Numbered from the stretch's first letter, positions 23,599-33,488 are shown. The stretch is 64,000 nucleotides of DNA from Pseudoxanthomonas mexicana (GCF_001556105.1 NZ_LSIF01000055.1:76314-140313); one strand, 5' to 3'. The notes: generated by a model from the sequence alone, not told the origin. Numbers and translations: made by a program.

Positions 23599-24867
23599 TC
23601 AGGCCCTGCGATTCGCCAGCCAGTCGATCACGCCCAGCGCGGCGCGTCGGCCACTGGCGAAGCAGGCCGTCAGCAAGTAGCCACCGGTAGGCGCTTCCCA
23701 GTCGAGCATCTCGCCCGCGGCGAAAGTGCCTGGCAGGGTACGCAGCATCAGGCGCTGGTCCAATGCCTCGATCGGCACGCCACCGGCGCTGCTGATCGCT
23801 TCGCCGATGGGACGTGGACGCTGCAACCGGAAAGGAAAGCGTTTCAGCGTGCGTGCGATGCGTAGGGTGTCCGCGAGCGCCGTCTTGTCCAGCACTTCGT
23901 GGAGCAGTGCGACACGGACACCACTGACACCTGCTTCGCGCCGCAGGTGTTCGCCGAGGCTGCGCGAGCCGCGCGGCTTGCCGAGACGACGCACGAGCTC
24001 GTCTTCGTCGCGCCCGGGCAGCAGGTCCAGCACCAGCGTGGCATGGCCGTCGCGTGCGATGGCGTCGCGCAGCATCGGTGAGAGTGCGTAGACCAGGCTG
24101 CCTTCGATACCGGTGGTGGTGACGACGCACTCGCCCTGACGCTGATGCGGCATGCCGTGTTCATCGATCCAATGCGCGACGACCGGCTTGAGCGGTTCAC
24201 CGGCGAAGCGCGTCGCCAGATGCTCGCTCCAGCCGATGTCGAAACCGCAGTTCGACGGTTGCAGCGGTGCGATGGCGATGCCTTTTGCCTCCAGCGATTC
24301 GACCCAGCGACCATCGGACCCCAGTTCCGGCCAGCTCCCGCCGCCCATCGCCAGCACGGTCGCGTCGTGTCGCGCGACGACATCGCCATCCGGCGCCTCG
24401 AACCGCAGCGCCCCTTCGTCCGTCCAGCCGCGCCATCGGTGCTGGACATGGAAGCGGACGCCCTGTTCGCGCAGCCGCTTCACCCAGCCGCGCAGCAGCG
24501 GCGCCGCTTTCAGGTCGGTGGGAAACACGCGCCCCGACGTGCCGACGAAAGTCTCCACACCGAGGCCGCGCGCCCACGCGCGCAGGGCATCGGCGTCGAA
24601 GTCGCGCAGCCACGCGGCGACCTCGTCCCGACGTTCGCGGTAGCGGGTGACGAAGACATCGAACGGATCGGAGTGGGTCAGGTTCATGCCGCCCTTGCCG
24701 GCGATCAGGAACTTGCGGCCCACCGAGCCCTTGGCGTCGTACAGGTCCACCTGCAGGCCCGCGGCGCGCAGGGTTTCGGCCGCCATCAGGCCGGCGGGAC
24801 CGCCGCCGATGACGGCGATGGTGCGTGCAGGAGCAGGGGATTCGGAGTGTTGCACAGGCATCGGCAT
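23599..24867 (-). CDS. TIGR03862/HI0933-type NAD(P)/FAD-dependent oxidoreductase
   Basis: The 422-residue flavoprotein has an N-terminal dinucleotide site (I-A-V-I-G-G-G-P-A-G) and the family signature G-K-G-G-M-N-L-T-H-S near residue 56. A-M-G-G-G-S-W-P-E-L lies mid-protein, and T-G-G-Y-L-L-T-A-C-F-A-S-G at the C-terminus is the second FAD contact. The reaction is unknown; relatives act on quinones or steroids. A related but distinct copy lies at 33558-34739. The ATG at 24867 is preferred; another is in frame at 24861. It is divergent from the serine hydrolase. Confidence 0.88.
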   Translation of the reverse strand: MPMPVQHSESPAPARTIAVIGGGPAGLMAAETLRAAGLQVDLYDAKGSVGRKFLIAGKGGMNLTHSDPFDVFVTRYRERRDEVAAWLRDFDADALRAWARGLGVETFVGTSGRVFPTDLKAAPLLRGWVKRLREQGVRFHVQHRWRGWTDEGALRFEAPDGDVVARHDATVLAMGGGSWPELGSDGRWVESLEAKGIAIAPLQPSNCGFDIGWSEHLATRFAGEPLKPVVAHWIDEHGMPHQRQGECVVTTTGIEGSLVYALSPMLRDAIARDGHATLVLDLLPGRDEDELVRRLGKPRGSRSLGEHLRREAGVSGVRVALLHEVLDKTALADTLRIARTLKRFPFRLQRPRPIGEAISSAGGVPIEALDQRLMLRTLPGTFAAGEMLDWEAPTGGYLLTACFASGRRAALGVIDWLANRRA

Positions 24868-24958
24868 AGTATGCCGCGCCCGTCCGCTGCTTCCGGCATG
24901 CGCGGTGTGCGCCTGCCATGCGGTATGGTCGCGCAGCACTCACGACATGGGACACACG

Positions 24959-26557
24959 ATGCGTTCGAACCTGCCGGCGACCATGGGTCGCGCGCTCTGG
25001 CTGCTCTGCCTGTTCGCCTCCACGGCTGCCGCGAAGGACGCTGCTGCGCCGCCCGCGCTGCAGGACATCGACGCGTATGTCGAATCGGTCCGTGAAGCCT
25101 TCGACGTGCCCGGCATCGCGGTGGCGGTGGTCAAGGACGGCGAGGTGGTGCTGGCCAGGGGCTGGGGCGAACGCGAGATGGGCAAGGCGGCGCGGGTCGA
25201 CGCGCACACCATGTTCGCCATCGCCTCCAACACCAAGGCCTTCACCGCCGCGTCGCTGTCGATGCTGGCCGACGAGGGCAAGCTGGCGCTGGAGGATCGC
25301 GTGATCGACCACTTGCCGTGGTTCCGCATGGCCGATCCCTACGTCACCCGCGAGATGCGCATCCGTGACCTGCTGGTCCACCGCAGCGGCCTGGGCCTGG
25401 GCGCGGGCGACCTGCTGTTCTGGCCCACGACCACCTACAGCAACCGCGAAGTCGCCGAGCGCCTGCGCGATGTCCCGCTGACGGGTGGCTTCCGCGAGCG
25501 CTACGCCTACGACAACATCCTGTACGGCGTCGCGCAGCTGGTCGTCGAGCAGGCCAGCGGGCAGTCGTACGACCAGTTCCTGCGCACGCGCTTCTTCCAG
25601 CCGCTGGGCATGCGCGAGACGCGCTACAACAGCGATACGCTGAAAGCAGGGGACAACGTCGCCACCGGCCATGCCAAGGCGGATTTCACCACGCTGCAGC
25701 CAGCACCACGGATGACGTGGCGCAATGTCGCCGGTGCGGGCGGGATCTATTCCAGCGTGTCGGACATGGCGAAGTGGATGAACGCGCAACTCGCCGGCGG
25801 AACCTATCGCGACGCGAACGGCCGCGAGCAGGCGTTGTTCACGCCGGCGCGGCAGAAGGCGATGTGGTCGCTGGTCACGCCGATCCCGATTGCCGAGCCG
25901 AAGATCGACGCGTTGAAGGCGGCGAAGCCGAATTTCCTCGGCTATGGCGAGGGCTGGATGGTCTCCGACTTCCAGGGGAGCAAACTGGTGTGGCATACCG
26001 GCGGCTGGCCGGGCATGGTGTCGCGGGTGACGCTGGTGCCGGAACAGAAGCTGGGCATCGTGGTGTTGACCAACCAGGAAGTCGGCGCGGCGTTCAACGC
26101 CGTGACGATGAAGGTACTGGATGCCTATCTTGCGAACAGCGGCACCGACTGGCTGGCCGCCTACCGGGCGCAGGTGGCGCAGTCCAAGGACAACGCCGAC
26201 GGACACTGGAAGAAGCTGCTGGCCGCGCGCGATGCAGACGCGAAGCCCTCGCGGCCGCTGGCGAAGTACGCCGGCACGCTGCGCGACCCATGGTACGGCG
26301 ACGTGATGGTGACGCAGGAAGGCAACGGTCTGGTCCTGCGTTTCAGCCGCACGCCGGAACTGGTCGGCGACCTGCAACCGTGGCAGCACGATACCTTCGT
26401 GGTCCGCTGGCGCGAGCGCTGGCTCAACGCGGATGCGTTCCTGACCTATTCGCTGAAGCCGGATGGCGGCATCCGCGAGGCGCGGATGGAGGCGATCTCG
26501 CCGCTGACCGACTTCAGCTTCGACTTCCACGATCTGCGGCTGGCGCCGGTGGAGTAG
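24959..26557 (+). CDS. Serine hydrolase of the class C beta-lactamase fold (with DUF3471-like tail)
   Basis: The 532-residue exported protein has a signal peptide (about 1-25). The catalytic motifs are S90-N-T-K93, Y184-D-N186 and the H-T-G-G triad element near residue 345. The C-terminal 130 residues form a beta-rich extension of DUF3471 type. Such proteins are usually esterases or D-amino-acid peptidases rather than true beta-lactamases, so antibiotic hydrolysis should not be assumed. ATG 24947 is an alternative start four codons upstream. Confidence 0.9.
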   Translation: MRSNLPATMGRALWLLCLFASTAAAKDAAAPPALQDIDAYVESVREAFDVPGIAVAVVKDGEVVLARGWGEREMGKAARVDAHTMFAIASNTKAFTAASLSMLADEGKLALEDRVIDHLPWFRMADPYVTREMRIRDLLVHRSGLGLGAGDLLFWPTTTYSNREVAERLRDVPLTGGFRERYAYDNILYGVAQLVVEQASGQSYDQFLRTRFFQPLGMRETRYNSDTLKAGDNVATGHAKADFTTLQPAPRMTWRNVAGAGGIYSSVSDMAKWMNAQLAGGTYRDANGREQALFTPARQKAMWSLVTPIPIAEPKIDALKAAKPNFLGYGEGWMVSDFQGSKLVWHTGGWPGMVSRVTLVPEQKLGIVVLTNQEVGAAFNAVTMKVLDAYLANSGTDWLAAYRAQVAQSKDNADGHWKKLLAARDADAKPSRPLAKYAGTLRDPWYGDVMVTQEGNGLVLRFSRTPELVGDLQPWQHDTFVVRWRERWLNADAFLTYSLKPDGGIREARMEAISPLTDFSFDFHDLRLAPVE

Positions 26558-26578
26558 AGCGGTGTCGTGATAGCTGAC

Positions 26579-26676
26579 GTGGGAGCGACGTCAGTCGCGA
26601 TGGAAGCAGCGCGGTGTATTGGTCGTCCGGCGTGCCTCCTGGCCCGCCGGAAGCTCGCGACTGACGTCGCTCCCAC
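26579..26676. repeat. REP-type inverted repeat, copy 1
   Basis: A 22-base arm starting GTGGGAGCGACGTCAGTCGC (26579-26600) has its exact reverse complement at 26655-26676 with 54 bases between. The same arm recurs at 29887. A degenerate third arm (GGTCGCTCCTACAG) follows at about 26684. The element sits between convergent genes, where it could act as a terminator. Confidence 0.85.
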
Positions 26677-26707
26677 AACGGCGGTCGCTCCTACAGACAG
26701 CACAACC

Positions 26708-27085
26708 TCACTCGTGCGGCTTGACGTCGATCAGTTCGACGTCGAATACCAGCGAGGCGTTCGGCGGGATGACGCCGCCGGCGCCGCTGCTGCCGTAGCC
26801 GAGGTCGGCGGGGCCGGCACCGAGCAGGAAGGTGAACGGCGTGCCGCGGTCGACCGAGCTGTCGAACTTCATGCCGCGCTGCTGCGGGGCGTTCTCGTCG
26901 TACAGCCAGCCGGTGTAGTGCACGCTGACATCGCTGCCGCTGGTGGCCACGGTACCGGTGCCCGCAAGCGTGTCGATGCGCTCCAGTTCGGCGACGCTGC
27001 CGCCCGGGGGCGGGCCGGCGGGTGCGCAGGCGGCGAGCAGGGTCAACGAAACAGCGAGCAGCAGGGTACGCATCGAGGACGTCAT
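26708..27085 (-). CDS. FKBP-type peptidyl-prolyl isomerase lipoprotein with a missing central segment
   Basis: The 125-residue protein has a lipoprotein signal (L-L-A-A-C20) and an FKBP domain from about residue 45: [19 protein letters not shown] and [15 protein letters not shown]. In ordinary FKBPs the F-x-L-G-x-G element is followed by V-I-x-G-W-D-x-G-V-x-G-M-x-x-G. Here residue 91 (Gly) joins directly to P-A-D-L-G-Y-G, so about 23 residues are absent in frame, including the Val-Ile and Trp of the proline pocket. The protein may fold poorly or be inactive as an isomerase. Met5 (27073) is an alternative start. Confidence 0.85.
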   Translation of the reverse strand: MTSSMRTLLLAVSLTLLAACAPAGPPPGGSVAELERIDTLAGTGTVATSGSDVSVHYTGWLYDENAPQQRGMKFDSSVDRGTPFTFLLGAGPADLGYGSSGAGGVIPPNASLVFDVELIDVKPHE

Positions 27086-27158
27086 CCGGTAGACGAAAGG
27101 CGGGCAGGGTAACCCATCCGGCGCGAGTACCCTGCAGTACGCCGGGTACACTGCGCGC

Positions 27159-27521
27159 ATGGCGAAACTTTTCCTGAACCTGCGCAACGTGCCCGGTGAC
27201 GAAGCCGACGAGGTGCGCGACCTGCTGCGCACGAATGCGATCGACTTCTATGAAACCCAGCCCAGTCCGTGGGGAATCTCCGCAGGCGGGCTGTGGATCG
27301 AGGACGCAGACCAACTGGCGCGCGCGAAGACCCTGATGGCCGACTATCAGGCCACGCGCCGCAACCAGGCCCGTGCGCGTCAGGCCGCGGACGAGCGGGA
27401 AGGGCGCGCTGAGACGTTCATGGGGCTGCTGCAGGCGCGGCCGGGCTACGTCATCGGCATGCTGGCGGCGATGGTCGCGATCATCGTGCTGACGCTGGCA
27501 TTGCCCTGGCTGCTGCTCTGA
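27159..27521 (+). CDS. DUF6164 family membrane-anchored protein
   Basis: The 120-residue protein has a soluble N-terminal domain ([10 protein letters not shown], then [18 protein letters not shown]) resembling a DUF2007-like signal-transducing fold, a charged linker, and one C-terminal membrane helix (about 97-119). I recognise it as a conserved family of Xanthomonadaceae and relatives without assigned function. It is divergent from the FKBP gene and lies 34 bases before trhO. Confidence 0.8.
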   Translation: MAKLFLNLRNVPGDEADEVRDLLRTNAIDFYETQPSPWGISAGGLWIEDADQLARAKTLMADYQATRRNQARARQAADEREGRAETFMGLLQARPGYVIGMLAAMVAIIVLTLALPWLLL

Positions 27522-27555
27522 GGCGGATCTGGCCGGGGCACGGTAAAATCGCGTT

Positions 27556-28305
27556 ATGGTCACCAACATCGCCGCCTACCACTTCGCGTCCATCGACGCG
27601 CCTGCCGAGTTCGCGGCGACCTTGCATGCTCGCGCCGAGGCGCTCTCGCTGCGCGGTTCCGTGCTGGTGGCGGGGGAGGGGCTGAACCTGTTCCTGGCCG
27701 GCGAAGCCGATGCCATCGAATCCTTCCTCGCACCGCTGCGCGCCGACCCGCGCTTCGCCGGGCTGCGGGTGAAATACAGCACCAGCCGGCAGATTCCGTT
27801 CGCACGGCTCAAGGTCAAGGTGAAGCCGGAGATCATCAGCTTCCGCCGTCCGGGCTCCACGCCCGAGGACGCACGGGCGCCCGTCGTCGAACCGCGCACG
27901 CTGGCCCGCTGGCTGGAGCAGGGTCACGACGACGCAGGTCGCCGCGTGGTGATGCTGGACACGCGCAATGCGCAGGAGATCCAGTACGGCACCTTCGCCG
28001 GTGCGCTGACGCTGCCGATCGACAAGTTCACCGATCTGCCGGCCGCGCTGGCACCGCATCGCGATGCCTTGAAGGATGCCACCATCGTCAGCTTCTGCAC
28101 CGGCGGTATCCGCTGCGAAAAGGCTGCGCTGTGGATGCAGGCCGACGGCATGGACAACGTGCTGCAGCTGGACGACGGCATCCTGGGGTACTTCGAGCAG
28201 GTGGGCGGGTTCGGCTACGACGGTGCCTGCTTCGTGTTCGACGAGCGCGTGGCGCTGCGCCCGGACCTGAGCCCGCTGGTGGACGAGGCTGCGGACGCCG
28301 CATGA
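27556..28305 (+). CDS. trhO: tRNA uridine-34 hydroxylase, rhodanese family (TrhO/YceA)
   Basis: The 249-residue protein has the N-terminal UPF0176 domain and a rhodanese domain (about 120-230) with the active-site loop [10 protein letters not shown]; the first Cys is the expected catalytic one. TrhO uses O2 to make 5-hydroxyuridine at U34 of several tRNAs. Its stop overlaps the selO start (ATGA at 28302-28305), so the two are probably translated together. Confidence 0.93.
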   Translation: MVTNIAAYHFASIDAPAEFAATLHARAEALSLRGSVLVAGEGLNLFLAGEADAIESFLAPLRADPRFAGLRVKYSTSRQIPFARLKVKVKPEIISFRRPGSTPEDARAPVVEPRTLARWLEQGHDDAGRRVVMLDTRNAQEIQYGTFAGALTLPIDKFTDLPAALAPHRDALKDATIVSFCTGGIRCEKAALWMQADGMDNVLQLDDGILGYFEQVGGFGYDGACFVFDERVALRPDLSPLVDEAADAA

Positions 28306-29870
28306 GCGGCCTGGACGCGCTGCGCTTCGACAATCGCTTCATCCGCGAACTGCCGGGCGACGAGGAGCAGGGGTTCCGTCGTCGCGAAGCGAGGGGGGCG
28401 CTGTGGTCGGCGGTCGAGCCGACGCCGGTCGCGGCACCAACGCTGCTGGCCCATTCGCGCGAGGTGGCGGCGTTGCTCGGGCTCGACGACGCCGATGTCG
28501 CGTCGCCCGCCTTCGCGCAGGTGTTCGGTGGCAATGCGCTGCTGCCGGGCATGCAGCCGTTTGCCGGCAACTACGGCGGTCACCAGTTCGGCAACTGGGC
28601 CGGGCAGCTTGGCGATGGCCGTGCCATTTCCCTTGGCGAGGCGATCAACGCGAACGGCGAGCGTTGGGAGCTGCAGCTGAAAGGCGCGGGCCCGACGCCG
28701 TACTCCCGCACGGCGGATGGTCGCGCGGTGTTGCGTTCCTCGATCCGCGAATTCCTGTGCAGCGAGGCGATGCACCACCTCGGCGTGCCGACGACGCGGG
28801 CCCTGAGCCTGGTCGGCACCGGTGAATCCGTGGTGCGCGACATGTTCTACGACGGCCATCCGATACCCGAGCCGGGCGCGGTCGTGTGCCGCGTGGCGCC
28901 GTCGTTCCTGCGCTTCGGCCACTACCAGTTGCCGGCGTCGCGCGGCGAGACGGACCTGCTGCGCACGCTGGTCGACTTCACGATCCGACGCGATTTTCCG
29001 CACCTGTCCGGTGAAGGCGAGGCGCTGTACGCCGCGTGGTTCGCCGAGGTCTGCAAGCTCACCGCGGTGATGGTGGCGCACTGGATGCGTGTCGGCTTCG
29101 TCCATGGCGTGATGAACACCGACAACATGTCGGTGCTGGGCCTGACCATCGATTACGGTCCCTACGGCTGGATCGACAACTACGATCCGGACTGGACGCC
29201 GAACACCACCGATGCGCAGGGCCGGCGCTACCGCTTCGGTTGGCAGCCGAGGGTGGCGGGCTGGAACCTGAGCCGCTTCGCGCAGGCGCTGTCGCCCTTG
29301 TTCGCTGGCGTGGACGCGCTGCAGGACGGCCTGCAATGCTTCGCCGATGCCTATGCAATTGCCGATCGCGACGGAATCGCCCGCAAGCTGGGTCTGGCGG
29401 AATGTCGCGACGACGATGTCGACCGCATGGAGGCCCTGCAGGGCCTGCTGCAGGAAGGCGAGATCGACATGACGCTGTTCTTCCGGGCGCTGGTGGATGC
29501 GGACCTGTCGGATGCGTCGCTGTCGGCGTTCGACGGGGCGTTCTACGACGCGGCAAAGCGCGACGCCGTTGCTCCCGCGTTGTGCGATTGGATGGCGGCA
29601 TATGCACGTCGCCTCGAAGAAGACGTCCTCGATGCCGCTTCGCGTCGCGAACGCATGCGCCTGGCCAATCCACGCTACGTGCTGCGCAACTACCTGGCGC
29701 AGCAGGCCATCGATGCCGCCGAAGCGGGCGACTTGTCCGGCATCCACGACCTGTTGGACGTCATGCGCCGGCCGTACGACGACCAGCCGGGCAGCGAGCA
29801 GTTCGCACAGCGGCGACCGGACTGGGCGCGGCAGCGCGCCGGCTGCTCGATGCTGTCCTGCAGCTCCTGA
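28302..29870 (+). CDS. selO: Protein adenylyltransferase SelO (YdiU)
   Basis: The 522-residue SelO pseudokinase-fold protein has [17 protein letters not shown] near residue 91, the [14 protein letters not shown] stretch, and N-T-D-N-M-S with D-Y-G-P-Y-G-W, which supply the metal-binding Asn and Asp. SelO transfers AMP to Ser, Thr and Tyr of redox proteins. The C-terminus C-S-M-L-S-C-S-S keeps the two-Cys motif found where some homologues use selenocysteine. The start overlaps trhO by 4 bases. Confidence 0.95.
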   Translation: MSGLDALRFDNRFIRELPGDEEQGFRRREARGALWSAVEPTPVAAPTLLAHSREVAALLGLDDADVASPAFAQVFGGNALLPGMQPFAGNYGGHQFGNWAGQLGDGRAISLGEAINANGERWELQLKGAGPTPYSRTADGRAVLRSSIREFLCSEAMHHLGVPTTRALSLVGTGESVVRDMFYDGHPIPEPGAVVCRVAPSFLRFGHYQLPASRGETDLLRTLVDFTIRRDFPHLSGEGEALYAAWFAEVCKLTAVMVAHWMRVGFVHGVMNTDNMSVLGLTIDYGPYGWIDNYDPDWTPNTTDAQGRRYRFGWQPRVAGWNLSRFAQALSPLFAGVDALQDGLQCFADAYAIADRDGIARKLGLAECRDDDVDRMEALQGLLQEGEIDMTLFFRALVDADLSDASLSAFDGAFYDAAKRDAVAPALCDWMAAYARRLEEDVLDAASRRERMRLANPRYVLRNYLAQQAIDAAEAGDLSGIHDLLDVMRRPYDDQPGSEQFAQRRPDWARQRAGCSMLSCSS

Positions 29871-29886
29871 CGGCATCATGGTGGAT

Positions 29887-29980
29887 GTGGGAGCGACGTA
29901 AGTCGCGAGCTGTTGTGCAGGTGTAACCCACATGCACGTAGTTTCGCTTTGCGCCGGTTCGCGACTGACGTCGCTCCCAC
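29887..29980. repeat. REP-type inverted repeat, copy 2
   Basis: The left arm (29887-29908) matches the copy at 26579 except for one base (A for C at the centre). The right arm (29959-29980) is identical to the right arm of copy 1. The 50-base spacer differs. It lies 17 bases after the selO stop. Confidence 0.85.
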
Positions 29981-30032
29981 AACCACAAGACGGGAGCGGT
30001 AGGATGTCCCATCTTTTGCGGAGCGCCGGCCC

Positions 30033-30704
30033 ATGATCACCGTCCACCACCTCAACAACTCCCGTTCGCAGCGCGTGCTGTGGCTGCTGGAGGAACTGGG
30101 CCTGGACTACACGGTGGTCCGCTACCAGCGCGACGCGAAGACGATGCTGGCGCCGCCGGAGCTGAAGAAGATCCATCCGCTCGGCAAGTCGCCGGTGATG
30201 GTCGATGGCGAACACGTACTGGCCGAATCCGGTGCCGTGCTCGAGTACCTCGTGGAGCGTTACGACGCCGCACGCCGGTTCGCGCCGTCACCGGGGACGG
30301 CGGAGCACCTGCGCTACCGCTATTGGCTGCACTACGCAGAAGGCTCGGCGATGCCGCCGATGCTGCTGAGCCTGGTGTTCTCGCGCCTGAAGAAGGCGCC
30401 CATGCCGTTCTTCGCCCGCCCGATCGCGCGCGGCATCGCCGACAAGGCGATGAAGACCTTCGTCGGTCCGCAGGTGAGGTTGCACCTGGACTACATGGAA
30501 CGCGAACTCGGCAAGGCGGCGTGGTTCGCGGGCGAGCAGTTCAGCGCGGCCGATATCCAGATGAGCTTCCCGGTGGAAGCGGCAGCGGTCCGCGCGGGAC
30601 TCGGGAACTATCCGAACCTCGCCGGATTTCTCGCGCATATCCACGCGCGTCCCGCTTACCAGCGGGCGCTGGAGCAAGGGGGGGCGTTCGACCTGCTGGG
30701 CTGA
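30033..30704 (+). CDS. Glutathione S-transferase family protein
   Basis: The 223-residue protein has a thioredoxin-fold N-domain (N-S-R-S-Q-R-V-L-W-L-L-E-E-L-G-L with Ser as the probable thiol-activating residue; G-K-S-P-V-M and L-A-E-S-G-A-V-L-E-Y-L are the glutathione contacts) and a helical C-domain with S-A-A-D-I-Q-M-S. The class is near bacterial GstA or YfcG-like enzymes; the substrate is unknown. Confidence 0.9.
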   Translation: MITVHHLNNSRSQRVLWLLEELGLDYTVVRYQRDAKTMLAPPELKKIHPLGKSPVMVDGEHVLAESGAVLEYLVERYDAARRFAPSPGTAEHLRYRYWLHYAEGSAMPPMLLSLVFSRLKKAPMPFFARPIARGIADKAMKTFVGPQVRLHLDYMERELGKAAWFAGEQFSAADIQMSFPVEAAAVRAGLGNYPNLAGFLAHIHARPAYQRALEQGGAFDLLG

Positions 30705-30788
30705 GCGGGATACAGCGTCCCGCGACGGGCGGTGGAATCCACGGCGCCATGTCCCCATGACGATGTCATCGTCATCGCCGGTACTCCC

Positions 30789-31772
30789 ATGATTCCCTAT
30801 TCGCTCCTCGACCTGGCCCCCGTCTGCGAAGGCAGCGACACCACCCAGGCCTTCGTCCACATGCGGGACCTCGCGCAGCATGCCGAACGCTGGGGTTACA
30901 CGCGCTACTGGCTGGCCGAGCACCACAACATGCCGGGCATCGCCAGTGCGGCGACCGCGGTGCTGATCGGACACGTCGCAGGCGCGACCTCGACCATCCG
31001 CGTCGGTTCCGGCGGCATCATGCTGCCGAACCATTCACCGCTGCAGGTGGCCGAACAGTTCGGCACGCTGGCGTCGCTGTATCCCGGTCGCATCGATCTG
31101 GGTCTGGGCCGCGCGCCCGGCACCGACCAGCCCACGGCGCGCGCGCTGCGCCGCTACTTCGACAGTTCCGAGCAGTTCCCGCAGGACGTGCAGGAGTTGC
31201 TGCGCTACTTCGAACCGGTGCAGGAAGGGCAGGCGGTGCGCGCCGTGCCGGGCGCCGGACTCGACGTGCCGGTGTGGTTGCTGGGCTCCAGCCTGTTCGG
31301 TGCGCAGCTGTCGGCCGCCCTCGGTTTGCCGTATGCGTTCGCCTCGCACTTCGCGCCTGATGCGATGGACCAGGCGCTGCTGCTGTACCACCGCGATTTC
31401 CGTCCGTCGAAACGGTTGGCGAAGCCGCACGCGATGCTGGCGTTGAACGTGGTGGCGGCAGAGACCGACGAGGAAGCCCGCCATCTGTTCACCACCCAGC
31501 AGCAGGCCTTCGTCAACCTGCGTCGCGGCCGTGCCGGGCTGGTGCCGCCGCCGATCGACGATATCGAAGCGTTCTGGCAGCCGCACGAGAAAGCGGGCGT
31601 CGCGCAGGCGCTGGCCTGTGCCGTTGTCGGCAATCCCGACACCGTGCGCAAGGGCATTGCCGCGTTCATCGAGCGGCATCGGCCGGACGAACTGATGCTG
31701 ACCGCCAACATCTTCGACCACGCCAAGCGCCTGCGTTCGTTCGAGATTGCCGCCGACGTCATGCGGTCGTAG
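30789..31772 (+). CDS. LLM class flavin-dependent oxidoreductase (luciferase-like)
   Basis: The 327-residue TIM-barrel protein has [20 protein letters not shown] and [11 protein letters not shown], which are typical of the MsnO8/YhbW-type luciferase-like monooxygenases that use FMNH2 and O2. The substrate is not predictable. The ATG at 30789 gives the normal family N-terminus [10 protein letters not shown]. Its stop lies within the left arm of the repeat at 31767. Confidence 0.9.
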   Translation: MIPYSLLDLAPVCEGSDTTQAFVHMRDLAQHAERWGYTRYWLAEHHNMPGIASAATAVLIGHVAGATSTIRVGSGGIMLPNHSPLQVAEQFGTLASLYPGRIDLGLGRAPGTDQPTARALRRYFDSSEQFPQDVQELLRYFEPVQEGQAVRAVPGAGLDVPVWLLGSSLFGAQLSAALGLPYAFASHFAPDAMDQALLLYHRDFRPSKRLAKPHAMLALNVVAAETDEEARHLFTTQQQAFVNLRRGRAGLVPPPIDDIEAFWQPHEKAGVAQALACAVVGNPDTVRKGIAAFIERHRPDELMLTANIFDHAKRLRSFEIAADVMRS

Positions 31773-31883
31773 GGCGGGCCGTGGCCCGCCGTCGCACGCT
31801 GTGGAACACGGTGCGTCGAGTCTCCCGATCATTAACCGCGTGAGCGGATGCGGCACGATGGTGGGCCAAGGCCCACCCTACGA
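31767..31883. repeat. Imperfect inverted repeat spanning two convergent gene ends
   Basis: Arm 31767-31790 and arm 31860-31883 are reverse complements with 3 mismatches in 24. Each arm is itself hairpin-prone (GGCGGGCCGTGGCCCGCC and GGTGGGCCAAGGCCCACC). The arms overlap the stop codons of the oxidoreductase (31770-31772) and the esterase (31878-31880), so the element probably serves as a shared bidirectional terminator. Confidence 0.75.
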
Positions 31884-33488
31884 AGTGCCTCTTTGACTGA
31901 AGGGAACGCGCTCGTAGAGTTTGCGTTCACCACTGCGCGGATCGTCCTGCAAGCCGCTGTCGTCGTCGAACACCATCGTCTGCCGCTGCGGCAGGGTGTA
32001 GGGCGACCACGACGGGCTGGCCGCGTGGTTCGGGTCGCCGTGACGGGCGAGGGCGATCAATGCGTTGCTCATACGCGCCGCCATCGTGCGGGCGCGCGCA
32101 TCGGTACCGGTCTTCGAGCCTTCGGCGCCGGTGTTGTCGAACACCAGCGGGATGTCTAGCGTGTGGAAGGCGCGCAGCCGTCCGCCGTCTGCCGGCGAGC
32201 GCCAGTCGAGTTGGTAGACCCATGCGGGCGATCCCTGTCGTGCGCGTTCCTCGGCTTCGATGATGGCGCCGCGCCACGAGCGCCCCGCGGTGGTGGCCGC
32301 GAAAAAGACGTCCGACGGGGTGTACTCCGGATACAGTCGGCGGTACTCGGTGATCACCACATCCGGCGACAGGTCCACATACTGCTGCTCGCGGAGCTTG
32401 TGCGGCAGTTGCTCCCACGTGAGGATGAAGTTCGCTTCGTCGTTGCCCAGGAAGGCGCGCGTTTCGTCGCGCGTGTTGCCGATGACCATCGGGATGCGTG
32501 CGGACTGCGCAGGTGCGTCCGGGTAGAAGGGGTGGCGACGCAGGCTGCGCGAGTCCAGCACAGGACCGAAGTAGAGCGACGTGTTCTCCGCGCGCGACGG
32601 ATCGCGGACCCGCGTGGCGTCGAGCAGACGCGCCATCGGCATCTTCAGCAACACATCGATGGCATTCGGTTCAAGACCGAGTTCGGCCAGGAGCAGCGTG
32701 CTGCGCTGCGTCGCCGCGCGCGGTCCGGCGGCGGTCACCTGCTGGCCGCTCATCGTCATCGCCTTGTGGAACAGGCCGTCGGCCTCCGGCATCGCCATCA
32801 AGGTTGCGATCTTCGCGCCACCGCCTGATTGACCGAACACGGTGACATTGCCGGCATCGCCGCCGAACTCGTGCGCGTGCTCGCGCACCCAGCGCAGCGC
32901 GTCGATCAGGTCGAGCTGGCCGATGTTGCCCGCGTCCAGCAGGCGTTCGTCGCCGGTGTCTCCCAGGTAGAGATAGCCGAACGCATTGAGCCGGTGGTTG
33001 ACGGTGATCACGACGACATCGCCGCGGCGGCACAGGTTCACGCCGTCGTAGAGCGGGTGCGATCCCGAGCCGTTGTTGTAGCCACCGCCGTGGATGTAGA
33101 ACAGGATCGGTCGCTTGCCGCCATCGCGCAGGGCAGGGGCGTAGACATTGAGGAACAGGCAGTCCTCGCTGACGGCCTGGCCATCGGCATCGCCGCGCTG
33201 TGGGGCGGAGGCGCCGAAGCGGACCGCGTCGCGCACGCCGGTCCAGGCGGTTTCGCGCAGCGCACGCTGGAAGCGTCGCGTGCCGGTGTCGGCGCCGTAA
33301 GGCACGCCGCGGAAGACGTGCACGCCACGGTCGACGATGCCGGCAATGCGGCCGCTGCGGGTCGTCGCGGAAACCGGGCTGCGTGCGGCGGCGGTGGCGG
33401 GCAGCGCCGTCGCCAGGGTGGCGAGCGCCGACGTGCCGACCAGCTGCCGCAGGAAGCGGCGCCGCGACGTTTCGGTGGAGGCAGTCAT
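31878..33488 (-). CDS. Tat-exported carboxylesterase/lipase family protein
   Basis: The 536-residue type-B carboxylesterase has a twin-arginine signal (S-R-R-R-F-L-R-Q-L near residue 8, then a hydrophobic helix ending A-T-A-A-A). The oxyanion segment I-H-G-G-G-Y follows, then the nucleophile in F-G-Q-S-G-G-G, S-E-D-C-L-F-L-N-V, and a C-terminal F-H-T-L-D-I-P-L-V-F-D-N region that holds the catalytic His. Relatives are para-nitrobenzyl esterases. Folding before export by Tat is expected. The start at 33488 gives a standard Tat signal; the extension to 33527 is unnecessary. Confidence 0.92.
   Translation of the reverse strand: MTASTETSRRRFLRQLVGTSALATLATALPATAAARSPVSATTRSGRIAGIVDRGVHVFRGVPYGADTGTRRFQRALRETAWTGVRDAVRFGASAPQRGDADGQAVSEDCLFLNVYAPALRDGGKRPILFYIHGGGYNNGSGSHPLYDGVNLCRRGDVVVITVNHRLNAFGYLYLGDTGDERLLDAGNIGQLDLIDALRWVREHAHEFGGDAGNVTVFGQSGGGAKIATLMAMPEADGLFHKAMTMSGQQVTAAGPRAATQRSTLLLAELGLEPNAIDVLLKMPMARLLDATRVRDPSRAENTSLYFGPVLDSRSLRRHPFYPDAPAQSARIPMVIGNTRDETRAFLGNDEANFILTWEQLPHKLREQQYVDLSPDVVITEYRRLYPEYTPSDVFFAATTAGRSWRGAIIEAEERARQGSPAWVYQLDWRSPADGGRLRAFHTLDIPLVFDNTGAEGSKTGTDARARTMAARMSNALIALARHGDPNHAASPSWSPYTLPQRQTMVFDDDSGLQDDPRSGERKLYERVPFSQRGTS

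Noticed and set aside
24197..26530. 777-residue minus-strand frame across the serine hydrolase
   Set aside because: The hydrolase has full S-x-x-K, Y-x-N and H-T-G motifs on the plus strand, and the antisense lacks any domain.
24959..26557. True class C beta-lactamase
   Set aside because: The fold and motifs fit, but the long DUF3471-like tail and length of 532 residues fit the serine hydrolase/esterase branch.
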